Below are positions 1-7,123 of a DNA stretch of 19,351 nt, one piece after another. The DNA is taken from contig JADCDC010000353.1 of NCBI GenBank assembly GCA_020252385.1, positions 1 to 19,351 of the forward strand. Reading direction: 5' to 3'. The stretch is from Aestuariivirga sp. Lineage in GTDB: Bacteria > Pseudomonadota > Alphaproteobacteria > Rhizobiales > Aestuariivirgaceae. Positions within the stretch are counted from its first letter, which is position 1; every line of letters begins with the position of its first letter. The translations under genes were made by a program, and so were the position numbers. Under the pieces are notes generated by a model. The model saw nothing but the letters and a program-made list of their open reading frames with translations, made no database searches and was not told where the DNA came from.

Positions 1-319
1 CGCGGCCATGGCTCTGGTCCGTCACCGAAGCGAGGCCTGAGAGCCTCGCCTTGAGTTCCCGGTAAAGAGCACCCTCGCCGCGGCCCTCGGCCAGCACGAA
101 ATACTGGTCCGGCCCCGCCCACTGCGCCTGCGCGCCCGCCAGTGCCGAGGCCGTGGCCTCTCCCATGCCTGCCCGTGCAATGACGGTGACGATCGACAGG
201 GGATGGCGGACCGTGAGGGTGACGCCCGCCTCCCCGCGGCTGGCGCCGAAGCGGCCCTGGATGGCGACATCCCGCAAGGGCGAGACGCGCGGCAGCATGA
301 GTTCGCTGGAGTTACGCAT
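1..319 (-). CDS. soxG: Sarcosine oxidase gamma subunit / N-methylglutamate dehydrogenase subunit D (partial, 3' end outside window)
   Basis: This is the smallest folate-domain-like subunit of the heterotetrameric flavoenzyme that oxidises an N-methyl amino acid. About 106 codons are visible from an ATG at 319; the family is usually around 180-200 residues, so the C-terminal part lies beyond position 1. The N-terminus reads MRNSSELMLPRVSPLRDVAI and continues with a TVRHPLSIVTVIARAG segment and a WAGPDQYFVLAEG segment, the latter typical of SoxG (GPDEWL-like region). The ATG overlaps the soxA stop by 8 bp, so the two are translationally coupled. A second in-frame ATG lies seven codons in, but the upstream one has purine-rich AAGGAG and AGAGG runs ahead of it and is preferred. 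It is the last gene of soxBDAG. By context it may be mgdD of an N-methylglutamate dehydrogenase rather than a true sarcosine oxidase subunit. Confidence 0.85.
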   Translation of the reverse strand, partial: MRNSSELMLPRVSPLRDVAIQGRFGASRGEAGVTLTVRHPLSIVTVIARAGMGEATASALAGAQAQWAGPDQYFVLAEGRGEGALYRELKARLSGLASVTDQSHGR

Positions 320-3230
320 GGAGCCTCTTGTTCTCCTTGTCGAAATGCATCGGATCGCAGATCTCGCCCAGAACCTGCGTGCCGCGCAGGCCGTCCCAGA
401 CCTGCACGATCTCGCCATGCCGCGCACGGCCGTTGGCGACCAGCGCGAGGCCGATCCACATGTTGAGCATGGGCGACCAGGCAACCGAGCTGACATAGCC
501 CTGGTCATTGGCCATGGAGGGCTTGTCGTCCTTCCTCAGGATATGCGCGCCGGAGCGGATGCGGTCCGTTACATCCACCGGGCGGATGCCCACCACGCAC
601 TGGCGGTTCGGATCGTTAAGGCCTTCGCGCTGCGCCATCATGCGGCCGATGTAGTCCTTCTTCGTAGACATCATCTTGCCCAGCCCCAAGTCGCCCGCGG
701 TGGTCGTGCCATTGAGTTCGCCGCCCGCCACATGTCCCTTCTCGATGCGCATGATGGACAGCGCTTCGACGCCATAGGGAACGATGCCGAACTCGGCACC
801 GGCCTGCATCAGCGCGCGCGCCGCCATGTTGCCGTAGTCCGCCGGAACGGCCAGCTCATAGGCATGCTCGCCCGAGAAGGAGAGGCGGAACAGGCGGGCG
901 GGAATGCCGCCGAGAATCGAGACCTCGAGGGCGGCCATGTAGGGAACCGTCTCGTCCGACATCGCCAGGCCATCGACGATCTTCTGCAGGGTGGCCCGGG
1001 ATTTCGGCCCCGCCACCGCCATCTGCGCCCATTGCTCGGTGACGGAGACATAGGTGACGTCGAGATCGGGGAACAGCGCCTGGTGCGCGAACTCCATCTG
1101 CGCCATGACCTTGGCGGCATTCGCCGTGGTCGTGGTCATCACATAATGGTCCTCGGCGAGCCGCGAGGTGGTGCCGTCGTCAGAGACGATGCCGTCCTCG
1201 CGCAGCATGAGGCCATAGCGCGCCTTGCCGACGGCAAGCGTGGAGAAGGTGTTGCAATAGAGCTTGTCGAGGAATTGGCCGGCATCCCTGCCCTGCACGT
1301 CGATCTTGCCCAGGGTCGAGACATCGCAGAGGCCCACGCCGCTCCGCGTCGCCAGCACCTCGCGCGAGGCGGCGGCGAGCCAGTCCTCGCCCTTGCGCGG
1401 AAACCACGAGGAGCGCATCCACAGGCCGGTCTCGACGAAGACCGCGCCCTGCTCCGCCGCCCAGTCATGCAGCGGCGTCTTGCGCACCGGCTGGAAATGA
1501 TGGCCGGTGAAGGGACCCGCGAATGCGCCGAAGGCGACGGGCGTGTAGAAGGGCCGGAAGGTGGTGGTGCCCACCTCATCCATCGAGCGGCCCGTCGCCT
1601 CCGCCATGATGGCGATGGCGTTGACGTTGCCGAGCTTGCCCTGGTCGGTCGCCATGCCGGTGGTGGTGTAGCGCTTGGCGAGTTCGATGTCCTTGTAGCC
1701 CTCGCGCGCGGCGAGCGGCAGGTCCTTGGCGGTCGCGTCGTTCTGGTAGTCGATGAAGGCCTTGCCCTGCGATTCCTTCACCCACCAGAGGGGAGCGATG
1801 GCATGGGCCTCGTCGCGGCAGGTGGGCACCGAGATGGCGCGGCCATCGGCAGCACCCTTCGCCGCGCCATCGGCGAGGCATTCGGACAGCAGCATCTTTC
1901 CGGCCGCCGCACCCGCGGCCGTGAAGGCCGCACCCGTGTCGGGCGGCAGGAAGGCGAGGAGGTTCGCATCCCACCGGGGCTTTGCGCCCTTGTGGCAGGC
2001 GAGGTTGACGATGGGGCTGAAGCCGCCGGACATGGCAACCGCGTCGCAGGCGATGTGCGTGCCATCGGTGAGGTGGACGGCCTTCACCGCCCTGCCGCCC
2101 GTGACATCCGCCACCATGCGGCCCCTGAGCACCGGAACGCCCGCGGCATCGGCCCCGGACTCCTTGCGGCTGTCGATGATCACTTCGACGTGGACGCCAT
2201 GCGCCTTCAAGTCCCGCGCGGTGCGATAGGCATGGTCGTTGTTGCCGAAGACGACGACGGACTTGCCCGCCGCCGCGGCATAGCGGTTGGCGTAGGTCCG
2301 CATGGCGGAGGCCAGCATCACGCCCGGCGTGTCGTTGCCGCCGAAGGCCACGGGGCGCTCCTCCGCACCCGCCGCCAGCACGGCGCGCTTGGCGATGATC
2401 TTCCAGTAGCGCTGGCGCGGCTCATGCGGGTCGGGTGCCGCCACGTGGTCGCTGACGCGCTCGACGGCGCCGAAGATGTTGCCGTCGAACCAGCCGATCA
2501 CCGTGGTGCGCGGCATGAGGGTGACGTTGGGCAGAGAGGCGAGCTCAGCCAGCACACCCATCGCCCAGTCGAGGCCGGAGGTTCCGCCGATCTCCTCGCG
2601 TTCGTTGAGGAGCGAGCCGCCGAGTGCCGATCCCTCGTCCGCCAGGATCACGCGCTTGCCCGCGCGCCCCGCCGCCAGTGCTGCCATCAGCCCCGTGGGG
2701 CCGGAGCCGATCACGAGCAGGTCGCAATGCGCATAGGCCTTCTCGTATTTGTCGGGGTCGGGAAGCTTGGACGCTGTGCCGAGGCCCGCCGCGCGGCGGA
2801 TCAGGGGCTCGTAGATCTTCTCCCAGAAGCTCTTCGGCCACATGAAGGTCTTGTAGTAGAAGCCGGCGACGAAGATCGACGAGGCGAGCGAGTTGACCGC
2901 TCCCACGTCGAAGTCGAGCGATGGCCAGCGGTTCTGGCTGGCGGCGACAAGGCCGTCATAGAGTTCCACCATGGTGGCCCGCGTGTTGGCCTCCTTGCGG
3001 CCGCCCTCGCGGAGTTCCACCAGCGCATTGGGCTCCGCCGCCCCCGCCGTGATGGGCCCGCGCGGCCGGTGATACTTGAAGGACCGGCCCATCAGCGTGA
3101 CGCCATTGGCAAGGAGTGCCGAGGCCAGCGTATCGCCCTTGTGGCCGGTGAAGCGCTTGCCGTCGAAGCTGAAAGACAATTGTGCCGCGCGGTCGATGAG
3201 GCCGCCCTTCGAAAGCCGGAAGGAGGTCAT
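312..3230 (-). CDS. soxA: Sarcosine oxidase alpha subunit / N-methylglutamate dehydrogenase subunit C
   Basis: This 972-residue large subunit has the usual family length. In heterotetrameric sarcosine oxidases the alpha chain binds NAD+ and carries the tetrahydrofolate-binding domain that takes up the released methylene group. Residues 1-100 form the ferredoxin-like domain seen in this family. The GRSFKYHRPRGPITAG segment (about 48-63) lacks the cysteines that bind a 2Fe-2S cluster in related amine and opine dehydrogenases, as is normal for sarcosine-oxidase-type alpha chains. A dinucleotide fold follows, with GSGPTG at 175-180. Residues from about 590 to the end form a GcvT-like aminomethyltransferase domain, with GVGLCDVSTLGKIDVQG near its start. 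The ATG overlaps the soxD stop as ATGA, and the stop overlaps soxG by 8 bp. Because of the adjacent glxBCD-glnT genes, the substrate is more likely N-methylglutamate than sarcosine. Confidence 0.93.
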   Translation of the reverse strand: MTSFRLSKGGLIDRAAQLSFSFDGKRFTGHKGDTLASALLANGVTLMGRSFKYHRPRGPITAGAAEPNALVELREGGRKEANTRATMVELYDGLVAASQNRWPSLDFDVGAVNSLASSIFVAGFYYKTFMWPKSFWEKIYEPLIRRAAGLGTASKLPDPDKYEKAYAHCDLLVIGSGPTGLMAALAAGRAGKRVILADEGSALGGSLLNEREEIGGTSGLDWAMGVLAELASLPNVTLMPRTTVIGWFDGNIFGAVERVSDHVAAPDPHEPRQRYWKIIAKRAVLAAGAEERPVAFGGNDTPGVMLASAMRTYANRYAAAAGKSVVVFGNNDHAYRTARDLKAHGVHVEVIIDSRKESGADAAGVPVLRGRMVADVTGGRAVKAVHLTDGTHIACDAVAMSGGFSPIVNLACHKGAKPRWDANLLAFLPPDTGAAFTAAGAAAGKMLLSECLADGAAKGAADGRAISVPTCRDEAHAIAPLWWVKESQGKAFIDYQNDATAKDLPLAAREGYKDIELAKRYTTTGMATDQGKLGNVNAIAIMAEATGRSMDEVGTTTFRPFYTPVAFGAFAGPFTGHHFQPVRKTPLHDWAAEQGAVFVETGLWMRSSWFPRKGEDWLAAASREVLATRSGVGLCDVSTLGKIDVQGRDAGQFLDKLYCNTFSTLAVGKARYGLMLREDGIVSDDGTTSRLAEDHYVMTTTTANAAKVMAQMEFAHQALFPDLDVTYVSVTEQWAQMAVAGPKSRATLQKIVDGLAMSDETVPYMAALEVSILGGIPARLFRLSFSGEHAYELAVPADYGNMAARALMQAGAEFGIVPYGVEALSIMRIEKGHVAGGELNGTTTAGDLGLGKMMSTKKDYIGRMMAQREGLNDPNRQCVVGIRPVDVTDRIRSGAHILRKDDKPSMANDQGYVSSVAWSPMLNMWIGLALVANGRARHGEIVQVWDGLRGTQVLGEICDPMHFDKENKRLHA

Positions 3231-3511
3231 GCCTTCGCTCCCTTCGCCCGGGCGTAGTCGCGCGCCGTCACCGCCCCGTAAACCTCATGCGTTTCGGTGT
3301 TGCGCGTGACGACGAGCCAGGCGCGGCAGCCGCCGGAGTGGTGGGCGAACTCCGCGAACCGCCCGCGCGGATTGGCGCGCAGGTAGACGTAGTCGTACCA
3401 CTGCTCCATGGAGGCAGGGTCATTGCTGGTCGGCCGCGTGACGGAGGCATCGCCGAGGAAGGTGAACTCCTCGACGGGCCTCGTTCCGCAATGTGGGCAT
3501 GGGATGAGCAT
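3227..3511 (-). CDS. soxD: Sarcosine oxidase delta subunit / N-methylglutamate dehydrogenase subunit B
   Basis: This 94-residue protein has the normal delta-subunit size. It begins MLIPCPHCGTRPVEEF; the CPHCG pair (C5, C8), together with a later His and Cys in the HHSGGCRAW segment, are the zinc ligands expected in SoxD. It contains the family-typical YVYLRANPRG and HSGGCRAWL blocks. The delta chain is a small structural, zinc-binding subunit of the tetrameric enzyme. It overlaps soxA by an ATGA junction. Upstream, the conserved end of the soxB reading frame (past its amber codon) stops 13 bp before this ATG, whereas the first soxB stop leaves an 85-bp gap. Confidence 0.92.
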   Translation of the reverse strand: MLIPCPHCGTRPVEEFTFLGDASVTRPTSNDPASMEQWYDYVYLRANPRGRFAEFAHHSGGCRAWLVVTRNTETHEVYGAVTARDYARAKGAKA

Positions 3512-3524
3512 GGTCTCTGATCCG

Positions 3525-3599
3525 TCAATGCAGGTTCGGCGTGGCGCCCTGGCCCTTTTCGTCGATCAGGTGGCCGGTCCTGAACCGGTCGAGACGCTA
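3525..3599 (-). other. Conserved SoxB C-terminal tail beyond an in-frame TAG
   Basis: Directly after the soxB TAG (3597-3599) the same frame encodes RLDRFRTGHLIDEKG followed by QGATPNLH and a TGA at 3525-3527. SoxB proteins normally end with a stretch of the form LxRFxTGxLIDExG plus a short variable tail, so this looks like real protein sequence rather than chance. The TAG sits where an aromatic residue is expected; TAC (Tyr) or TGG (Trp) to TAG would be a single change. The TGA at 3525 lies 13 bp before the soxD ATG, a normal operon spacing. Confidence 0.8.
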
Positions 3600-4775
3600 G
3601 GCGGCGTTGAGCTTGTGGGGTTCGTCCTTCGCAATGGTGTGGGCGAAGCACCAGCCGGACGCGGGCGTCGCCTTGAAGCCGCCGTAACACCAGCCGGCGT
3701 TGAGGTAGAGGCCCTGGATGTGGGTCTTGTCGATGATGGGCGAGCCATCCATCGACATGTCCATGATGCCGCCCCAGGAGCGGAGCACGCGCACGCGGGC
3801 GAGCGACGGGATCATGGCGACACCGGCCTCCACCACATGCTCCACCATCGGCAGGTTGCCGCGCCTTGCGTAGGAATTGTAACTGTCGATGTCGCCGCCG
3901 AAGACGAGGCCGCCCTTGTCCGACTGCGAGACGTAGAAATGGCCGGCGCCGAAGGTGACGACGCCGTCGATGTATGGCTTCAGGCCCTCCGACACGAAGG
4001 CCTGCAGCACATGGCTCTCGATCGGCAGCTTCATGCCCGCCATCGCCGCGGTCTCGGAGGAGTTGCCGGCGGTGGCGAGGCCCAGCTTCTTGCAGCGGAT
4101 GAAGCCCTTGTTGGTATCGACCCCCAGGACCTTGCCGTTCTCGATCCTGATTCCCTTCACCTCGCAGTGCTGGATGATGTCGACGCCACGGCTGTCGGCG
4201 CCTCGGGCATAGCCCCAGGCCACCGCATCGTGCCGCACCGTGCCGCCGCGCCGCTGCAGGAGGCCGCCCTTGATGGGAAAGCGCGCATTGTCATAGTCGA
4301 AGAAGGGATACATCTCGCGCACCGCCTCGCGGTCGAGGAGTTCGGCATCGACACCGTCGATCCGCATGGCGTTGCCGCGCCTGGCGAAGGCATCGCGCTG
4401 CGCGTCCGTGTGGCAGAGGTTGAGGACGCCGCGCTGCGAGACCATGGCGTTGAAGTTGAAGTCCTGCTCCAGGTTCTCCCACAGCTTCATCGACCATTCG
4501 TAGAAGGGGTTGTTGCCGGGCAGCATGTAGTTGGAGCGGATGATCGTCGTGTTGCGGCCGATGTTGCCGGAACCGAGCCAGCCCTTTTCCAGCACCGCGA
4601 CATTGGTGAGGCCGTGCTCCTTGGCGAGGTAATAGGCGGTCGCGAGGCCATGACCGCCGCCGCCGACGATGACGACGTCATATTCCGTCTTCGGCTCCGG
4701 CTCCCGCCAGGCGGGCTGCCAGTTCTTGTGGCCGGAGAGCGAATTCCTGAGGAGCGAGAAGACGTTGTAGCGCAT
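3597..4775 (-). CDS. soxB: Sarcosine oxidase beta subunit / N-methylglutamate dehydrogenase subunit A, ending at an in-frame amber codon
   Basis: This is the FAD-containing catalytic subunit, 392 residues to the first stop. The chosen ATG gives the family-typical start MRYNVFSLLRNSLSGHKNW, with an AGGA 9 nt upstream. The dinucleotide motif VGGGGHG is at 37-43. The segment QRRGGTVRHDAVAWG contains His182, in the region where tetrameric sarcosine oxidases attach FMN covalently (family knowledge, not tested). The C-terminal FAD segment GLYLNAGWCYGGFKATPASG is at 355-374. The frame stops at TAG (3597-3599) right after DEPHKLNAA, but the same frame then continues for 23 codons that resemble the usual SoxB tail, ending at TGA 3525. 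Reading through gives 416 residues, the usual family length. The stop may be a nonsense mutation, a sequence error or a recoded codon. The variant NYMLPGNNPFYEW region differs from my recollection of classical sarcosine-type SoxB and fits the glx-linked (mgdA) subgroup. Confidence 0.88.
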   Translation of the reverse strand: MRYNVFSLLRNSLSGHKNWQPAWREPEPKTEYDVVIVGGGGHGLATAYYLAKEHGLTNVAVLEKGWLGSGNIGRNTTIIRSNYMLPGNNPFYEWSMKLWENLEQDFNFNAMVSQRGVLNLCHTDAQRDAFARRGNAMRIDGVDAELLDREAVREMYPFFDYDNARFPIKGGLLQRRGGTVRHDAVAWGYARGADSRGVDIIQHCEVKGIRIENGKVLGVDTNKGFIRCKKLGLATAGNSSETAAMAGMKLPIESHVLQAFVSEGLKPYIDGVVTFGAGHFYVSQSDKGGLVFGGDIDSYNSYARRGNLPMVEHVVEAGVAMIPSLARVRVLRSWGGIMDMSMDGSPIIDKTHIQGLYLNAGWCYGGFKATPASGWCFAHTIAKDEPHKLNAA

Positions 4776-4865
4776 GCGCTGGTCCTGGAGCTTGACTGCC
4801 CCTGTGTAGGCCGGTGCCAGCCGCCCGTCTTGCAGATGAAAGCCGTTTCCTGATAGATTTGCGCC
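4776..4865. promoter_or_regulatory. Divergent promoter region between soxB and the GlxA/AraC-type regulator
   Basis: These 90 bp separate the start codons of soxB (minus) and the regulator (plus), so promoters for both must lie here. An imperfect inverted repeat, GGCCGG-TG-CCAGCC at 4809-4822 (5 of 6 paired bases), is a possible operator. On the plus strand TTGCAG (4830-4835) and TAGATT (4854-4859) are 18 bp apart; used as a promoter they would start transcription almost at the regulator's ATG (4866), which also lacks a Shine-Dalgarno, so that mRNA could be leaderless. For soxB an AGGA lies 9 nt before the ATG. No strong sigma-70 promoter is visible for soxB, as expected for an activator-dependent gene. 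The specific sites are tentative. Confidence 0.45.
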
Positions 4866-5810
4866 ATGCCTCAGACCGTTGGCCTCCTCCTCGTGCCGGG
4901 CTTCGCGCTGATGTCCTATGCCTCGGTGGTCGAACCCCTGCGCGCCGCCAATCTGCTGGCGGGGAAGGAACTCTACCGCTGGGTCCACGTCACGCCGGGG
5001 CCGGAGACGGTCGCGGCCTCCTGCGGCGCCACCGTGCCCTGTGTGGCGGCGGATGAGGCGGGCCATCTCGATTTCCTGTTCGTCTGCGCCGGCGGCAACC
5101 CGGCCGCCTTCCGCGACCGGGCGACCCTTGCGTGGCTCCGCCACCTCGCCGCGCAGGGGGTGCGGATCGGCGGGGTCTCCGGCGGACCGGTGATCCTCGC
5201 CAAGGCGGGCATCATGGACGGCTATCACATGACGGTGCACTGGGGGCATGCGCCCGCGGTGGCGGAGGCCTTCCCCAACATCCTGCTGACCCGCTCGATC
5301 TACATCGCGGACCGCAACCGCCTGACCTGCGCGGGCGGCATCGCGCCGCTCGACATGATGCATGCGCTGATCGCCGAGGAGCATGGCCCCGACCTGGCCC
5401 GGCGCGTCTCCGACTGGTTCATGCACACCGATATCCGTCCCGCGCAGAGCGCACAGCGCGCATCGCTGACCGAGCGCTACGGCGTGCACGACGACCGGCT
5501 GGCGGCGGCGCTGGAGCTGATGGAGAGCCATCCGGGCGAACCGCTGACGCGGAGCGAGACGTCGCGGCGCGTTGGACTGTCAACCCGGCAGTTGGACCGG
5601 CTGTTCGCGGAGAAGATGGGCGCGAGCTATGCCGGGCACTACCGCCGCCTCCGCCTCGAACGCGCGCGCGACCTGCTGCGCCAGTCCGCCGTGCCGATCA
5701 CCGAAATCGCGCTGGGCTGCGGCTTCTCCAGTGCGAGCCACTTCGGCCGCGCCTACCGCGAGGCCTTTGGGGTGACGCCCGCATCCGAACGGCGCTCCCG
5801 CCGGTCATAG
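4866..5810 (+). CDS. GlxA-family transcriptional regulator (DJ-1/PfpI domain plus AraC-type HTH)
   Basis: The 314-residue protein has the two-part GlxA-family layout. Residues 1 to about 200 form a DJ-1/PfpI-like amidotransferase fold (VGLLLVPGFALMSYASVVEP at the start, AKAGIMDGYHMTVHW in the middle). An AraC/XylS DNA-binding domain occupies about 215-312, with the second helix-turn-helix in ITEIALGCGFSSASHFGRAY. Relatives such as GbdR, CdhR and SouR of pseudomonads sense glycine betaine, carnitine or sarcosine and activate catabolic operons (established knowledge). Here the gene is divergent from soxB, so it is the natural candidate activator of soxBDAG and possibly of glxBCD-glnT; this is inference from position. 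The segment GVSGGPVIL, where the DJ-1 nucleophile elbow would lie, carries no Cys, consistent with a ligand-binding rather than enzymatic role. Its 3' end overlaps convergent hxlR by 58 bp. Confidence 0.9.
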   Translation: MPQTVGLLLVPGFALMSYASVVEPLRAANLLAGKELYRWVHVTPGPETVAASCGATVPCVAADEAGHLDFLFVCAGGNPAAFRDRATLAWLRHLAAQGVRIGGVSGGPVILAKAGIMDGYHMTVHWGHAPAVAEAFPNILLTRSIYIADRNRLTCAGGIAPLDMMHALIAEEHGPDLARRVSDWFMHTDIRPAQSAQRASLTERYGVHDDRLAAALELMESHPGEPLTRSETSRRVGLSTRQLDRLFAEKMGASYAGHYRRLRLERARDLLRQSAVPITEIALGCGFSSASHFGRAYREAFGVTPASERRSRRS

Positions 5811-6154
5811 GCGAGCTGCGCCTTGCGGATCGCCTCCATGTTGGACTCCGCCCAATGCGCGAAGGCGGCCACCGCCTCGGTCAGGTTCTCGCCCAGGGGT
5901 GTGAGGGCATATTCCACCGTGACGGGCACGGTGGGATAGGCAGTGCGCGAGATGAGCCCGTCACGCTCCAGGAGCTTCAGCGTCTGGGACAGGACCTTCT
6001 GCGAAATGCCGGTGATGTCGCGCCGGAGGACGTTGAAGCGCGTGGGCCCCAGGGCCAGCCGGTCGAGGATCAGCAGGGCCCACTTGTCCGCGATGCGGTC
6101 CAGCACGGCGCGGGTCGGGCAGCGGTCGCTGTAGATGTCGTAGTCGAATTTCAT
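5753..6154 (-). CDS. HxlR/DUF24-family transcriptional regulator
   Basis: The 133-residue protein is a complete HxlR winged helix: SDRCPTRAVLDRIADKWALLIL at the start, GPTRFNVLRRDITGISQKVLSQTLK as the HTH, and the wing EYALTPLGENL. Cys12, in the SDRCP turn near the N-terminus, occupies the position of the redox- or electrophile-sensing Cys known from HypR and QorR. The start codon is the ATG of MKFDYDIYSDRC; an open frame continues upstream but through the divergent promoter. It is divergent from the NmrA-like oxidoreductase, the same pairing as E. coli ytfH (hxlR type) with qorB/ytfG, so it probably represses that gene in response to quinones or electrophiles (inference). GGTTTCC repeats in the intergenic region are the likely operators, one just upstream of its own ATG. 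Its last 58 bp lie antisense to the end of the AraC-type gene. Confidence 0.9.
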   Translation of the reverse strand: MKFDYDIYSDRCPTRAVLDRIADKWALLILDRLALGPTRFNVLRRDITGISQKVLSQTLKLLERDGLISRTAYPTVPVTVEYALTPLGENLTEAVAAFAHWAESNMEAIRKAQLAYDRRERRSDAGVTPKASR

Positions 6155-6161
6155 GGCGATC

Positions 6162-6179
6162 GGTTTCCAGCAGGTAACC
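6162..6179. promoter_or_regulatory. Candidate HxlR operator next to the hxlR start
   Basis: GGTTTCC-AGCA-GGTAACC is an imperfect inverted repeat (6 of 7 paired positions) starting 7 bp upstream of the hxlR ATG. It resembles the perfect repeat at 6241-6257. Binding here would block hxlR's own translation-initiation region and promoter-proximal DNA, consistent with autoregulation. Confidence 0.5.
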
Positions 6180-6200
6180 AGGTGAGGAAAAGGTGCTTCC

Positions 6201-6228
6201 TTGCGGTTTCCATTCTCCATCATATATC
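6201..6228 (+). promoter_or_regulatory. Candidate promoter for the NmrA-like gene
   Basis: TTGCGG (6201-6206) and TATATC (6223-6228), 16 bp apart, form a plausible but weak sigma-70 pair. Transcription would begin near 6235, just before the perfect GGTTTCC/GGAAACC repeat at 6241-6257, so a bound repressor would sit over the start region. A single GGTTTCC half-site (6205-6211) overlaps the -35 edge. Confidence 0.35.
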
Positions 6229-6240
6229 CATTTCGCACTT

Positions 6241-6257
6241 GGTTTCCAACGGAAACC
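6241..6257. promoter_or_regulatory. Candidate HxlR operator: perfect inverted repeat upstream of the NmrA-like gene
   Basis: GGTTTCC-AAC-GGAAACC is a perfect 7-bp inverted repeat with a 3-bp spacer, ending 26 bp before the ATG at 6284. The same heptamer recurs at 6162 and 6205, and GGAAAC at 6266-6271, all within about 110 bp of a divergent regulator/target pair. That clustering is the main reason to call it an operator. Confidence 0.6.
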
Positions 6258-6283
6258 TGAAACTCGGAAACAGGAACAGCACA

Positions 6284-7117
6284 ATGCCAAAGATTCTCGT
6301 CATCGGCGCCACCGGCAATGTCGGCCGGCCGCTCGTCAAGGACCTGATTGCCAAGGGCGAGGCCGTCAAGGCCGCCTCGCGCAGCGGAAAACCCGTCGAT
6401 GGGGCGGAAGGTGTCGCCTTCGACATCATGAAGCCCGACCTCGACACGCTGTTTGCCGGCGTCGACCGCATGTTCCTGATGCTGCCGGGGGGCTATTCCG
6501 ACAGCAAGGGCCTGCTCCTGCCGCTGGTCACGGCGGCGGCGGCGCGCGGCATCAAGATCGTGTTCCAGAGCGCCTATGGCGTGAATGCGGACGATTCGAT
6601 TCCCTACCGTCAGGTGGAACTCGCCGTCGAGAAGGCGGGCGTGCCCTACGTGATCCTGCGGCCCAACTGGTTTGCCGACAATTTCCACAGCTTCTGGAAG
6701 CACGGCGTCACCCATGGCCAGATCTCGGTGCCGGCGGCGAACGGCACGTCGTCCTTCATCGACGTGCGCGACATCGCGGCCAGTGCCGCGGCAGCACTCA
6801 CCTCCTCCCGCTTCGAAAACAGGGCCTTCGACCTGACGGGCCCCGCGGCACTTTCCTATGGGGAGGCGGCGGAGACCCTGTCAGGCGTGCTCGGCCGGAA
6901 GATCGCCTATCAGCACATGGAGCCGGAACAGTTTGTCTCCGTTCTGACCGGGGCCGGGCTTCCCGCGGACTATGCGCAGTTCGTGACCTCCCTCTTCCAC
7001 CCCGTGCGCGAGGGCTGGAGTGGAGGTGTCACGGATCACGTCATGGCGCTCACGGGCCGCGCGCCGCATTCGCTTCGCGACTACGCGCAGCACAACAAGG
7101 CAGCACTTCTCGCCTGA
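6284..7117 (+). CDS. NmrA-like NAD(P)H-binding protein, probable quinone oxidoreductase (QOR2/QorB type)
   Basis: The 277-residue protein is an atypical short-chain-dehydrogenase fold of the NmrA/QorB kind. It opens with the dinucleotide motif VIGATGNVGRPLV (GxxGxxG). YRQVELAVEKAGVPYVILRPNWFADNF is the conserved central block, and SFIDVRDIAASAAAAL follows. No classical SDR Tyr-x3-Lys pair is apparent, as is usual in this subfamily. Relatives reduce quinones with NADPH or act as redox sensors, and the precise activity cannot be read from sequence. ATG 6284 is supported by AGGA 8 nt upstream and by the motif beginning at residue 5. It is divergent from hxlR and convergent with glnT across a shared hairpin. 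It is probably unrelated to methylamine metabolism and sits as an insert in that cluster. Confidence 0.88.
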   Translation: MPKILVIGATGNVGRPLVKDLIAKGEAVKAASRSGKPVDGAEGVAFDIMKPDLDTLFAGVDRMFLMLPGGYSDSKGLLLPLVTAAAARGIKIVFQSAYGVNADDSIPYRQVELAVEKAGVPYVILRPNWFADNFHSFWKHGVTHGQISVPAANGTSSFIDVRDIAASAAAALTSSRFENRAFDLTGPAALSYGEAAETLSGVLGRKIAYQHMEPEQFVSVLTGAGLPADYAQFVTSLFHPVREGWSGGVTDHVMALTGRAPHSLRDYAQHNKAALLA

Positions 7118-7123
7118 GCCAAG

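Noticed and set aside
153..3257. Very long plus-strand open frame opposite soxA
   Set aside because: It is the antisense shadow of a GC-rich gene: low-complexity Arg/Ala/Gly/His-rich product with no recognisable domain, while the minus strand encodes clear SoxA.
3597..3599. General reassignment of TAG to an amino acid
   Set aside because: Three other genes here (hxlR, xre, isomerase-like) end in TAG at the expected protein end, so the amber in soxB is a local event.
4811..4826. TGGCAC on the minus strand upstream of soxB as a sigma-54 -24 element
   Set aside because: The matching -12 element (TTGC) is absent at the required distance; the sequence there is CTAC.
3408..4853. Long plus-strand open frame opposite soxB
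   Set aside because: Antisense shadow of soxB; the product resembles no family and the minus strand carries the FAD motif and SoxB blocks.
4776..5531. Extension of soxB far upstream through the AraC-type gene
   Set aside because: The frame stays open by chance antisense to the regulator; SoxB proteins start at MRYNVFSLLRN, which gives the start at 4775.
5132..6283. Upstream extension of the NmrA-like frame
   Set aside because: The added part is antisense to hxlR or out of frame with the AraC-type gene; the dinucleotide-binding motif begins right after ATG 6284.
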